Shown: positions 1-8,002 of the stretch, in pieces
Position numbering within the stretch: position 1 is the stretch's first letter
Layout: each line of letters begins with the position of its first letter
Translations under genes and position numbers: made by a program
From: Planctomycetales bacterium
GTDB taxonomy: Bacteria > Planctomycetota > Planctomycetia > Pirellulales > Thermoguttaceae
DNA: 10,390 nt
Reading direction: 5' to 3'
Assembly (NCBI GenBank): GCA_007122045.1
Contig: SKJM01000298.1
Span: forward strand, 1-10,390
Notes under the pieces: model-generated
The model's input: the letters and a program-made list of their open reading frames with translations, nothing else
What the model was told of the DNA's origin: nothing
The model's database searches: none

Positions 1-1916
1 ATGGCGACTTGCAGCACGCGAACGTCATGGTCAACGAGCAGGGACACCTGAAGCTGGTCGACTACGACTGCCTGTGTGTCCCTGCATTGGTGGGCCGAAG
101 GAACCTGGAGGTTGGGGTCGAGCCGTACCAACACCCCACCCGCGGCGAGAACACCCTGCTTTCGCTCGACCTCGACCACTTCTCGGAGTTGGTCATTTAT
201 ACGGCGTTGCGGGCGCTGGCGGTGGCGCCCGGCCTATGGCAGAAGCACGTCGAAGCGACCGGCTACGACAAGCTGTTGTTCCGCGGCGAGGACGTCCGCG
301 CTCCGGCGTCTTCCGCGTTGTATCACGACTTGCAGAACCTTCACGACGCCGAGGTGCGGCAATTGGTCGACCGTATGTGCGACCTGGTACACATGGGGAT
401 GGACCAGATTCCGCCGCTGAGCCACCTGGCCGGCTCCTACGCCAAGGTGGAGCAACTACTCAATGAGGGGCACTGGGACGCCGCGGTTAAGATACTGAAC
501 CGGCGCGGTCATTTCCGCGACGCGCCGGAGCATCTGAAGCCCCTCATTCACCGCGCCTACAAGCACGTCTGCCGGCAGCAGGCCTGGAAGGCGTTCCAGC
601 GCATCCCGTACGAAACGAGCGAGCAGTGTGACCGCCGCCTCGTCGACGCCTGGAACGAGCAGCTCTTCGCCGGGTTCGAGCCGGCCGAGCACGAGCGGGT
701 GCGGGTGGCCGAGGCCCGCCGTCGCGTGACGGCCGTCGACCGCATTTGCCATTTGGCGCAGCAACTGGGGGGGCAAGTAAGCATGGCGGGCGAGCAGGCC
801 CTGGCCGAGGCCGCGGCCCGGCTGCCCCAGGGCTACCGCTACAGCTTGGGGCCGCGCGTCGAGCAGGCGCGCCGGCGGGTCCTGGCCATCGGGCGGCTCG
901 GGCAGGCGATCGCCCATGCCAAGTCGGAAGCGGCCATCGTGGCCGCGGGGCGCTCGTTGAGCGAACTCGGCGGCGAGCCGATGATCTCCGGCGAGCAGCG
1001 CGAGCGCATCGGCCTGGCCCGGCGGCGGGCGCCGGTGCTGCGCGAACTGGCGCAGGCGCCTGCCGATGGGCCGCTCGACCAGTTCGACGCGAGGCTCCTG
1101 CAACTATGGCACAAAGGGGCCCTGGACCACTGTGCCGAAGCCGAACGCTGGCGGCCCAAGGTGCAAGCGGCCCGGCGACGAGCCGAGTTGCTCCGCGAGA
1201 TTCCCCAGGCGGCCGAGCGGGGCGACGCCGAGACGGTTCGAGCCGCTGCCGCCGACGCGGCGTTCGCCGAAGGCAAGCTACCGAAAGCCTGGCGGGAAGT
1301 GCTTGATGCCGCCCGCCAACGGGTTGAGCGGTTGGACGGGCTGGAGGCGGCCCTGCGCAATGGGCATCCCAAGGAGTTTTTCGAGAACTTCGACGCCCTC
1401 TTGATTCGGCGATTGCCCGATCGCTTCGGGCCGTACCGCGATCGCATTCGCGAGTGGACGGTCCAGGAGGTGCTGGTGCCCAAGCGGATGGGGTTAAGGC
1501 GCATGTCTGGCTGGGGGGGGCTCGCGGCCGAGGACGAGTCGGCTCAAGCGTTCCTGTTGCGATGGCATTGGCCCGATGAGCGCTTCCTCGACCGCTGCCT
1601 GTTGACCCTCAGTCCCGGCGAGCCCGGCGCGGGCGACGACCCCGACACAATGGCCACGTTTGAAATGGTCATTGTCGAGCGGGAACGGTACGCGGCCGGC
1701 GAGAACCGGTTGCGCCTGCCGGTCCAGCCCGAGTGGGTGGGGGCCTACGTGGCATTGTGGGCCCTGGTCGACGTGGGATTCGAAGTGTTACAGGGGCCGC
1801 CGGTCGTCCTGGGCCGCCTCAAGATGCCCTCGAAATGGGGCATTGCCGGTTGGTCGGTTTTTGCCGGACGCACGACCGAAGTGGCACAGGAACAGGGGCA
1901 GAAGCAGGAGCAGTAA
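1..1916 (+). CDS. Protein-kinase-like protein with C-terminal helical repeats (5' end outside window)
   Basis: The first full codons (from base 3) read GDLQHANVMV. This is the catalytic loop of a kinase-like fold, with Asp and Asn in their usual places, and bases 1-2 would fit the end of a His codon (HGD). The metal-binding motif is DYD (bases 60-68) in place of DFG, followed by VPALVG and YQHP, a pattern I associate with the bacterial kinase group that includes YegI-like proteins. The kinase part ends near base 430. Then come six units of 47-51 residues, five of them carrying ARRR/ARQR at bases 714, 867, 1017, 1170 and 1311, probably helical and strongly charged. From about 1500 a beta-rich domain with RWHWPDE follows, then a Gln/Glu-rich tail. 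The N-lobe and true start lie outside the window. The substrate is unknown. The kinase-like assignment is good; actual kinase activity is inferred from the retained residues. Confidence 0.75.
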   Translation, partial: GDLQHANVMVNEQGHLKLVDYDCLCVPALVGRRNLEVGVEPYQHPTRGENTLLSLDLDHFSELVIYTALRALAVAPGLWQKHVEATGYDKLLFRGEDVRAPASSALYHDLQNLHDAEVRQLVDRMCDLVHMGMDQIPPLSHLAGSYAKVEQLLNEGHWDAAVKILNRRGHFRDAPEHLKPLIHRAYKHVCRQQAWKAFQRIPYETSEQCDRRLVDAWNEQLFAGFEPAEHERVRVAEARRRVTAVDRICHLAQQLGGQVSMAGEQALAEAAARLPQGYRYSLGPRVEQARRRVLAIGRLGQAIAHAKSEAAIVAAGRSLSELGGEPMISGEQRERIGLARRRAPVLRELAQAPADGPLDQFDARLLQLWHKGALDHCAEAERWRPKVQAARRRAELLREIPQAAERGDAETVRAAAADAAFAEGKLPKAWREVLDAARQRVERLDGLEAALRNGHPKEFFENFDALLIRRLPDRFGPYRDRIREWTVQEVLVPKRMGLRRMSGWGGLAAEDESAQAFLLRWHWPDERFLDRCLLTLSPGEPGAGDDPDTMATFEMVIVERERYAAGENRLRLPVQPEWVGAYVALWALVDVGFEVLQGPPVVLGRLKMPSKWGIAGWSVFAGRTTEVAQEQGQKQEQ

Positions 1917-1919
1917 CCC

Positions 1920-3559
<1,640 letters not shown>

Positions 3560-3611
3560 CGGACCCGCCCGCGCTGGTCATCCCCGGCGGATCGGGGTCG
3601 GCCGGCTTCGG

Positions 3612-4526
3612 ATGCCGACTCGTTCGGCACTGGTCATGGCAACCGTCGTTTGGGGCCTCGCGGGGCAGGTTGCCGCCACTGAGGCGTTTCGGACGGTCGG
3701 CCGCGGCACGGTTGCCCAAGGGGTGGAGGAAAGCAGTAGCCGGCTGCGGTGGCTGCCGCATCGGCCCAGCGTGCCTGCCGCTGAGCTAGGGCGGCCGGCG
3801 TCGCTGCAGTTGCAAGCGGCGAAACCGCCGGCGCGGCTGGTGCAGCACAACGCCGACACTCCCTTCAAAGACCCGTTTGGCGACGCCAAGCCGGCCCTCC
3901 CGCTGGAAGACCCGGGCCTCGTTCCCCTCATCCCGCCCGGGACGGAAGATTTCGGGGGTGCCGATCCGGTTCCCCGCTCCACCAGCCCGAACGCCGAGGC
4001 CGGCCGCGCTGCCGGCCAGTTGCGGAGCGACGGTCCGCAGCGCCTGGCCGACGAGCTGGGAACCGCCGCGCTCGACCTCGACTACGAGTGCCCGTCGATC
4101 GACGACCTGAAGCCGATCGGCGAGATCACCTACCGGACGGAACCGGAACCCGGCGAATTCCCCCGCGATTGCCCCCTCGACGTCGAGGCATTCCAACCGC
4201 GTCATTGGGCGCCGAGCACGTTCACCTGGAAGGCGTCGGCCTTGTGCCACAAGCCGCTCTACTTCGAGGACGTGCGCCTGGAGCGCTACGGGCACTCTTG
4301 GGGACCGTTGCTGCAACCGGTCTTTTCCGGCGCGCACTTCTTCGGGAGCGTATTGGCCCTGCCGTACACGGCGGGCATGTACCCGCCGCACGAGTGCATG
4401 TACACGCTCGGGTACTACCGGCCCGGAAGCTGTGCCCCCTACATGCTCGATCCGATCCCGCTGAGCGTTCGCGGCGCCGCGGTGGCTGGCGGCATTTGGA
4501 CCGGGGGCGCGTTGGTCATCCCGTAA
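3612..4526 (+). CDS. Secreted protein of unknown function, conserved C-terminal half
   Basis: The product has 304 residues from the ATG at 3612. That start gives a signal peptide: MPTRSAL, a hydrophobic stretch to about residue 20, and a likely cleavage after QVAA. The open frame runs further upstream into guaB, but those extra residues are Arg-rich and would bury the signal. Residues about 25-150 are Pro/Ala/Gly-rich and probably disordered. From DYECPSIDDLKPIGEITY (about 158) onward the protein looks like a folded domain rich in aromatics, with FTWKASALCHKPLYFEDV, ERYGHSWGPL, SGAHFF and GYYRPGSCAPYMLDPIPLS. Five cysteines lie at 160, 187, 212, 262 and 274. I recognise this C-terminal pattern as a recurrent planctomycete hypothetical protein, without known function. 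It is probably exported to the periplasm or cell envelope. No clear ribosome binding site precedes the ATG. Confidence 0.8.
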   Translation: MPTRSALVMATVVWGLAGQVAATEAFRTVGRGTVAQGVEESSSRLRWLPHRPSVPAAELGRPASLQLQAAKPPARLVQHNADTPFKDPFGDAKPALPLEDPGLVPLIPPGTEDFGGADPVPRSTSPNAEAGRAAGQLRSDGPQRLADELGTAALDLDYECPSIDDLKPIGEITYRTEPEPGEFPRDCPLDVEAFQPRHWAPSTFTWKASALCHKPLYFEDVRLERYGHSWGPLLQPVFSGAHFFGSVLALPYTAGMYPPHECMYTLGYYRPGSCAPYMLDPIPLSVRGAAVAGGIWTGGALVIP

Positions 4527-4534
4527 GGCGCGGG

Positions 4535-4590
4535 GTGGGATAGGCTTCCAGGTAAGTCGGCGGGAAAGACAGGCTGGAAACCTATCCCAC
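4535..4590. repeat. Long inverted repeat between convergent genes (possible bidirectional terminator)
   Basis: GTGGGATAGGCTTCCAG (4535-4551) is matched by its complement at 4574-4590 with one mismatch, a 17-base stem with a 22-base loop. A second, mutually exclusive pairing joins CGGGAAA (4561-4567) with TTTCCCG (4592-4598). It lies 8 bases after the stop of the secreted-protein gene and 37 bases beyond the stop of the convergent zinc-ribbon gene, so it could end both transcripts. There is no T-tract. I recall similar sequences as dispersed repeats in planctomycete genomes. Confidence 0.75.
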
Positions 4591-4627
4591 GTTTCCCGCT
4601 CCCGGTAGGGGATTGTCATGCACCGGC

Positions 4628-4849
4628 TTACTCGATTCCGCAGGGCCCCCCGGGGCAGGTATCGCGCATTCCGCATGAGCTGTAGGGGCAGGCGGGCGTT
4701 TCACCCCCCTGAGAATGGGCGGCCGGCACGCTGAACTTCTTCTCCAGCCGTCGCTTACCGCAGGAAGGGCACTGGGCCTTCTCCGCGCCCCGGATGAGCT
4801 GTTCGAACGCGCTGCCGCACGTCTTGCAAACGTATTCGTAAATGGGCAT
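4628..4849 (-). CDS. FmdB-type small zinc-ribbon protein
   Basis: The product has 73 residues. MPIYEYVCKTCGSAFEQL followed by CPSCG is the standard FmdB-family zinc ribbon; Cys8, Cys11, Cys27 and Cys30 would bind one zinc ion. The family was named after a putative regulator of formamidase genes, but its true role is generally unknown. The tail after residue 50 is odd, with four more cysteines (54, 59, 65, 70) among Gly and Pro residues, possibly a second metal site. The start is supported by GAGG about 11 bases upstream. The gene converges with the secreted-protein gene across an inverted repeat and is divergent from nnrE. Confidence 0.88.
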   Translation of the reverse strand: MPIYEYVCKTCGSAFEQLIRGAEKAQCPSCGKRRLEKKFSVPAAHSQGGETPACPYSSCGMRDTCPGGPCGIE

Positions 4850-4904
4850 ATCCCCGTTCCCTCGTCAGACTGAGTAAGGCAATCGGCAGGTTGGCGTTCA
4901 TCGC

Positions 4905-4979
4905 AGGATGGACATTCCTGTCCGTCTTGAGTCCGGCGAACAGGCTAGCTGGGGGCCGACGGACAGGAATGTCCGTCCT
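4905..4979. repeat. Nested palindromic repeat
   Basis: Two 22-base arms (4905-4926 and 4958-4979) are reverse complements with one mismatch, separated by 31 bases. Each arm contains its own smaller palindrome, ACGGACA-loop-TGTCCGT (the first copy has one mismatch at its edge), so the element can fold as one long stem or as two short hairpins. It lies 56 bases upstream of the zinc-ribbon start, inside that gene's likely leader. I recall this motif as widely dispersed in planctomycetes; copy number cannot be judged here. Confidence 0.8.
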
Positions 4980-5062
4980 ACCGGGTGGCAAGCTTGCGCT
5001 GTTCGGCTGCCGGGCATCCCGCGCCTGCCCACCGCCCTGCCGCATCTTCTGTATCGAATATC

Positions 5063-5068
5063 ATTGTA
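5063..5068 (-). promoter_or_regulatory. Possible -10 box for the zinc-ribbon gene
   Basis: TACAAT on the minus strand, followed by an AT-rich stretch unusual for this region. No good -35 hexamer sits 16-18 bases upstream. If used, the leader would be about 205 bases and contain the nested palindrome. Confidence 0.3.
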
Positions 5069-5105
5069 CAAGACATCCGGCGGCTCCGCGTAGGGGCCGC
5101 CCCGG

Positions 5106-5134
5106 TTCTTCTGCGGCGTGCGCCGGAGTACAAT
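5106..5134 (+). promoter_or_regulatory. Possible promoter of nnrE
   Basis: A -10-like TACAAT (5129-5134) is followed by AAA. A weak -35 candidate TTCTTC (5106-5111) lies 17 bases upstream. The leader to the nnrE ATG would be about 84 bases. The -35 match is poor, so this is tentative. Confidence 0.4.
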
Positions 5135-5224
5135 AAAGTGCATCGCAACGGCGGTGCCCCCCGCCCTGCACGAATCGCCACCGCGCGGGGCAAAGCCCGC
5201 CGTACCCACCGGGAGTGCAAAACC

Positions 5225-5902
5225 ATGGCCGAGCCGCTGACCCTCACCCGCGATCAGGTGCGCCGCGTCGACCGGCTGGCCGTCGAGGAGTACGGCATCT
5301 CGGGGCTCGTGCTCATGGAGAACGCCGGTCGCGGAGTGACCGATGTGCTTACCCAGCGCGAGCCGGTCGGGCCGGTGGTCGTCTGTTGTGGCACGGGGAA
5401 CAATGCGGGCGACGGGTTCGTCATCGCGCGGCACCTCGCTTTGCGCGGCATTGCGTGCCGGGTGGCGCTGTGGGCCAACCCCTCCGAACTGCGCGGCGAC
5501 GCGGCAGTGAACTTCCGCATCCTGCAGCGGACGGACGTGCCGGTCGAAGTGTTTGCCGAGGGGCACGACGCCGCCCGCCTGGAGTCGCTGCTGGACGGGG
5601 CGGCCTGGATCGTCGACGCCTTGCTGGGCACCGGGGCGAAGGGCGACCCGCGGCCGCCGCTCGGCGCGGTGATCGACCAACTGAACGCCACAGAGTTGCC
5701 CATCCTGGCGGTCGATCTTCCCAGTGGTTTGGATTGCGACACGGGCAAACCCGGCTCGCCCACCATCCGCGCCGCCGAGACCTGCACCTTCGTGGCGTTG
5801 AAGGCGGGGTTTACCTCGCCGCAAGCCAAGCCGTACACCGGCACCGTCCATGTGCTCGACATCGGCGCGCCGCGCAACCTGATTGCGCGGGTTGTGGGTT
5901 GA
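5225..5902 (+). CDS. nnrE: NAD(P)H-hydrate epimerase (YjeF N-terminal domain, stand-alone)
   Basis: The enzyme interconverts the R and S forms of hydrated NADH and NADPH so that a partner dehydratase (NnrD) can restore the cofactors. The product has 225 residues and is the epimerase domain alone; many bacteria have it fused to NnrD, and no NnrD gene is in this window. Visible family motifs are QVRRVDRLAVEEYG at the start, LMENAG (30-35), the glycine-rich loop CGTGNNAGDGFVIARHL (55-71), VDALLGTGAKG (130-140), DLPSGLD (164-170) and TFVALKAGF (188-196). The ATG at 5225 follows GGGAG (5211-5215) by 9 bases. The frame is open 240 bases further upstream, but that stretch has no family motif and overlaps the hairpin and the promoter-like boxes. 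The gene converges on dnaA. Confidence 0.95.
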   Translation: MAEPLTLTRDQVRRVDRLAVEEYGISGLVLMENAGRGVTDVLTQREPVGPVVVCCGTGNNAGDGFVIARHLALRGIACRVALWANPSELRGDAAVNFRILQRTDVPVEVFAEGHDAARLESLLDGAAWIVDALLGTGAKGDPRPPLGAVIDQLNATELPILAVDLPSGLDCDTGKPGSPTIRAAETCTFVALKAGFTSPQAKPYTGTVHVLDIGAPRNLIARVVG

Positions 5903-5916
5903 GCCGGCGCCAAAAC

Positions 5917-6070
5917 CGCCCACGGAAGCGCAGAGGACACGGAGAGTGGGTCATGGCCGGCGGCGATGGGCCGGCGTTCTGGTCTCCTGTTGTTCGCCCG
6001 GGCAAGGGGGCTCCCGGGCTGCAACTCCGTTCGCTCACTTCTCTCCGTGTCCTCTGCGGTCCCGTGGGCG
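5917..6070. repeat. 154-base inverted-repeat element (MITE-like) after nnrE
   Basis: Arms of 30 bases (5917-5946 and 6041-6070) match as reverse complements with two mismatches, including a perfect 18-base core, CGCAGAGGACACGGAGAG. The 94-base centre holds its own 7-bp hairpin (GCCCGGG 5996-6002 / CCCGGGC 6013-6019) and a direct repeat GGCCGGCG (5955, 5969). The 7-mer GGCGCCA occurs just outside both ends (5906-5912 and 6074-6080). It might be a target-site duplication, but because it is nearly palindromic it could equally extend the arms. No coding capacity was seen. The element lies 14 bases after the nnrE stop. Confidence 0.8.
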
Positions 6071-6095
6071 CAGGGCGCCATGCGATCCGCCACAC

Positions 6096-6114
6096 CGGCA
6101 GGCTTCGCCTGCCG
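6096..6114 (-). terminator. Strong hairpin after dnaA (possible terminator)
   Basis: CGGCAGGC (6096-6103) pairs perfectly with GCCTGCCG (6107-6114), leaving a 3-base loop. It lies about 52 bases past the dnaA stop on the minus strand. No T-run follows, so it may be a terminator of poor type, an mRNA-end stabiliser or simply another dispersed repeat. Confidence 0.45.
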
Positions 6115-6166
6115 CTCATCAGATATTGTCGTTTTAACCGAGGTGTATCACTGGTGCAAGTACCGT

Positions 6167-7597
6167 CTAGCCGGCTTCCAGTTTTCGCTCGATCTGGCGG
6201 ATGGTTTCATCGACGGTCCAGCTCTGATGGGCCACGTCGAGCGGCGTGCCCTCGGCCATCCAGCCGTCGACGCGGTGCTGCGCGGAAACGACGGTGCTAT
6301 GCCGCCGCCGGCCGAAGTAGCTGCCGATCTCGCTCAGGGCGGCCCGGGTGTGCTTCCGCGCCAGCCACATGGCCAGCATGCGGGGATAGCTGACGCTGCG
6401 CGTCCGCCCGGTCGATTGCAAGCTGCCCGAGTCGATCTGGAATACCTCGCAGACGGCGCGTTCAATGTCGGGCAGGCGGACCACCGGCCCGGCCTGGCGG
6501 ATCAGCTCGCCCAGCGTGTCCTTTGCCATGGCCAGGGTGACCGGCTGGCGGAGCCCTTCGCTGGTGGCCTGCAAGCGGCACAAGGCGCCGGAGATTTCGC
6601 GGGCGTGGCTGGTGACGCGCGACGCGATGTACTGCTGCACGTCGTCAGGCACGCGAACGCCCAGCCGCTTGGCCATTTGGCGGACGATTCCCAGGCGGGT
6701 GGCGTGATCGGGCGGGTCGAGCCGGCACACGGCGCCGCTTTGCAGCCGCGTGACCAACTCCGGCCCCAGCGAGGTGAGCCGACCCGGGGGTTCGTCGGCG
6801 GCGAACACCAACTGCCGGCCCTCGCGCAGCAGGGTGTCGACCGTATGGAGCAGTTCGATGCGGGTGGCCCGCTTGCCTACCAGGAAGTGCAGGTCGTCGA
6901 GGATCAACAGGCCCACGCCGCGGTATTTTCGGCGGAAGCTGGGCAGGCCGCTTCCCCGGAGCGACTCGATAAAGTAACTGGTGAACTGCTCGGCCGACTG
7001 GTAGATGACGGTCAGTTGCGCGTGGTGTTTGCGCGCTTCGGCGCAGATGCTTTCGAGCAGGTGCGTCTTGCCCACACTGGTGGGCCCGTGCAGGAACAAG
7101 GGCGTTTCGCCGGGTTGGCGCGCGGCGCGCTGGGCGGCGCGAAGGGCAATCTGGTTCGTCTCGCCGCACACGAAATCGTCGAACGAGGCCAGGCGGCGGC
7201 AGGCCTTGCCGTTCGGCGAGGCCTTGCCGCGCGGCGCGGCATGCCCGTGCCCATTGCCGACGACGACGTGCAGGGCGGGCCCCGCGCGCGACGACTGCAA
7301 CGGCCGGTTCGACTCGCTGGACGGCATGGGTTCTTTCGGCGCGGGGGGCTCGGCCGGATCGACGCGGAACTCGACGCGCGGATGCCAACCGGCCACCTCG
7401 AAGCACGCCTGTTCAATTTGTTTTCGGAAGTTCGCGCGAATCCACTGTTGGAAGAACTCGGTCGGGGCGCCGACGGTGAGCGTCTGCCCCGCGACGTGGA
7501 ACTGCGTGGTTCCGCCGAACCATAGTTCGTATCGGTCTTGTCCGACCCTGCCGGCCAGCGCGACGCGCAAGGCCGACACGATCTCCTTATCGTCCAT
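6167..7597 (-). CDS. dnaA: Chromosomal replication initiator DnaA, divergent
   Basis: DnaA binds its boxes at the origin and, as an ATP-bound filament, opens the DNA. The product has 476 residues in the usual four-part layout. Domain I is 1-75 (ALAGRVGQDRYELWF, PTEFFQQWI). A Pro/Gly linker covers about 80-135. The AAA+ domain has Walker A GPTSVGKT (171-178), Walker B LILDD (231-235), sensor 1 FAADEPPGRL (265-274) and sensor 2 HAREISGAL (331-339, Arg kept). Domain IV is about 374-449 (SVSYPRMLAMWLARKHT, ALSEIG, FGRRRHSTVV). Two features are unusual. Box VII reads RLQSGAVCRLDPP, four residues shorter than E. coli and lacking the arginine-finger segment. The DNA-box signature has RRRHST where GGRDHTT is typical. 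The ATG at 7597 fits the N-terminus and the upstream promoter; the frame is open to 7888 without family sequence. No dnaN or recF is adjacent. A second DnaA-type paralogue elsewhere cannot be excluded. Confidence 0.9.
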   Translation of the reverse strand: MDDKEIVSALRVALAGRVGQDRYELWFGGTTQFHVAGQTLTVGAPTEFFQQWIRANFRKQIEQACFEVAGWHPRVEFRVDPAEPPAPKEPMPSSESNRPLQSSRAGPALHVVVGNGHGHAAPRGKASPNGKACRRLASFDDFVCGETNQIALRAAQRAARQPGETPLFLHGPTSVGKTHLLESICAEARKHHAQLTVIYQSAEQFTSYFIESLRGSGLPSFRRKYRGVGLLILDDLHFLVGKRATRIELLHTVDTLLREGRQLVFAADEPPGRLTSLGPELVTRLQSGAVCRLDPPDHATRLGIVRQMAKRLGVRVPDDVQQYIASRVTSHAREISGALCRLQATSEGLRQPVTLAMAKDTLGELIRQAGPVVRLPDIERAVCEVFQIDSGSLQSTGRTRSVSYPRMLAMWLARKHTRAALSEIGSYFGRRRHSTVVSAQHRVDGWMAEGTPLDVAHQSWTVDETIRQIERKLEAG

Positions 7598-7693
7598 GGT
7601 CACTGCAAGGCATCCTACGCGCGCAATCGTTCCGCGCAAACTATTTTCGTCAAAGTTGCCGCGAGGGCAAGGGACGCAAGAAAGCAGACGTTT

Positions 7694-7749
7694 GGGAAAC
7701 GACTCCCGATGGGGCGGCTTGCACCGCCACCACACCCACGTCGTTTCCC
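7694..7749 (-). promoter_or_regulatory. Structured element in the dnaA leader
   Basis: GGGAAACGAC (7694-7703) pairs perfectly with GTCGTTTCCC (7740-7749). Inside the loop GGCGG (7713-7717) pairs with CCGCC (7724-7728). In the dnaA transcript this gives a two-part stem starting about 20 bases after the predicted start site and about 100 bases before the ATG. No known riboswitch class was recognised. It could affect mRNA stability or translation, or bind a protein. Confidence 0.55.
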
Positions 7750-7775
7750 TGGAGCGTCCCGCCCAAGTAAGCCTG

Positions 7776-7803
7776 ATTCTAGCATTGCTAGCATTGCTGT
7801 CAA
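7776..7803 (-). promoter_or_regulatory. Sigma70-type promoter of dnaA
   Basis: On the minus strand a perfect -35 TTGACA (7798-7803) is followed 16 bases later by the -10 TAGAAT (7776-7781), five of six consensus bases. The spacer and its edge contain two tandem copies of the 9-mer GCAATGCTA. Transcription would begin near 7769, well upstream of the ATG at 7597. This is the best promoter in the window. Confidence 0.75.
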
Positions 7804-8002
7804 ACCGTCCTCGGCCATTTTGTCGCGGTGTGGCCTGCGGCGGTCTTCGAAGGCGAAAAACGCCGGGAAAAGCGGCCTCTTTCGCCATCCGCGGCCCGCC
7901 CCCCGATTCCTGCGCGCCGCCGCGCCGGGGTGGAAAACCTGTCGCCCACGCAGCGGCGGCCGGGCGCCCTTGGCCGAGAAATACCGGGAAAAACTGCGTT
8001 GT

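Larger units (their letters stand above)
4850..5224. other. Divergent intergenic region between the zinc-ribbon gene and nnrE
   Basis: No gene is supported in these 375 bases. They hold the nested palindrome at 4905-4979, a 6-bp hairpin GGCGGC/GCCGCC at 5079-5101, and two oppositely oriented TACAAT boxes (minus strand 5063-5068; plus strand 5129-5134) that could be divergent promoters for the flanking genes. Nothing recognisable was seen in 4980-5062. Confidence 0.5.
7598..8002. other. dnaA leader and promoter region
   Basis: No gene is supported in these 405 bases. On the minus strand they hold the dnaA promoter (7776-7803), a transcribed leader of about 170 bases with a nested stem (7694-7749), and, between 7804 and 8002, GC-rich sequence with two CCGGGAAAA motifs (7863 and 7984) and a 7-bp inverted repeat GGCGAAA (7852-7858) / TTTCGCC (7880-7886). 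That repeat might help end transcription from the acetyltransferase gene. Confidence 0.5.

Noticed and set aside
1..1916. Truncated kinase pseudogene
   Set aside because: The gene is cut only by the window edge; the frame is open and the catalytic-loop residues are intact.
5966..7525. 519-codon plus-strand open frame across dnaA
   Set aside because: It is antisense to a convincing DnaA and its composition is that of a shadow frame.
7598..7888. N-terminal extension of DnaA to 7888
   Set aside because: It contains the likely promoter and hairpin leader, has no DnaA-like sequence, and the ATG at 7597 gives the normal domain I.
7598..8002. Replication origin next to dnaA
   Set aside because: No cluster of DnaA boxes, no AT-rich unwinding region and no dnaN or recF neighbour was seen.
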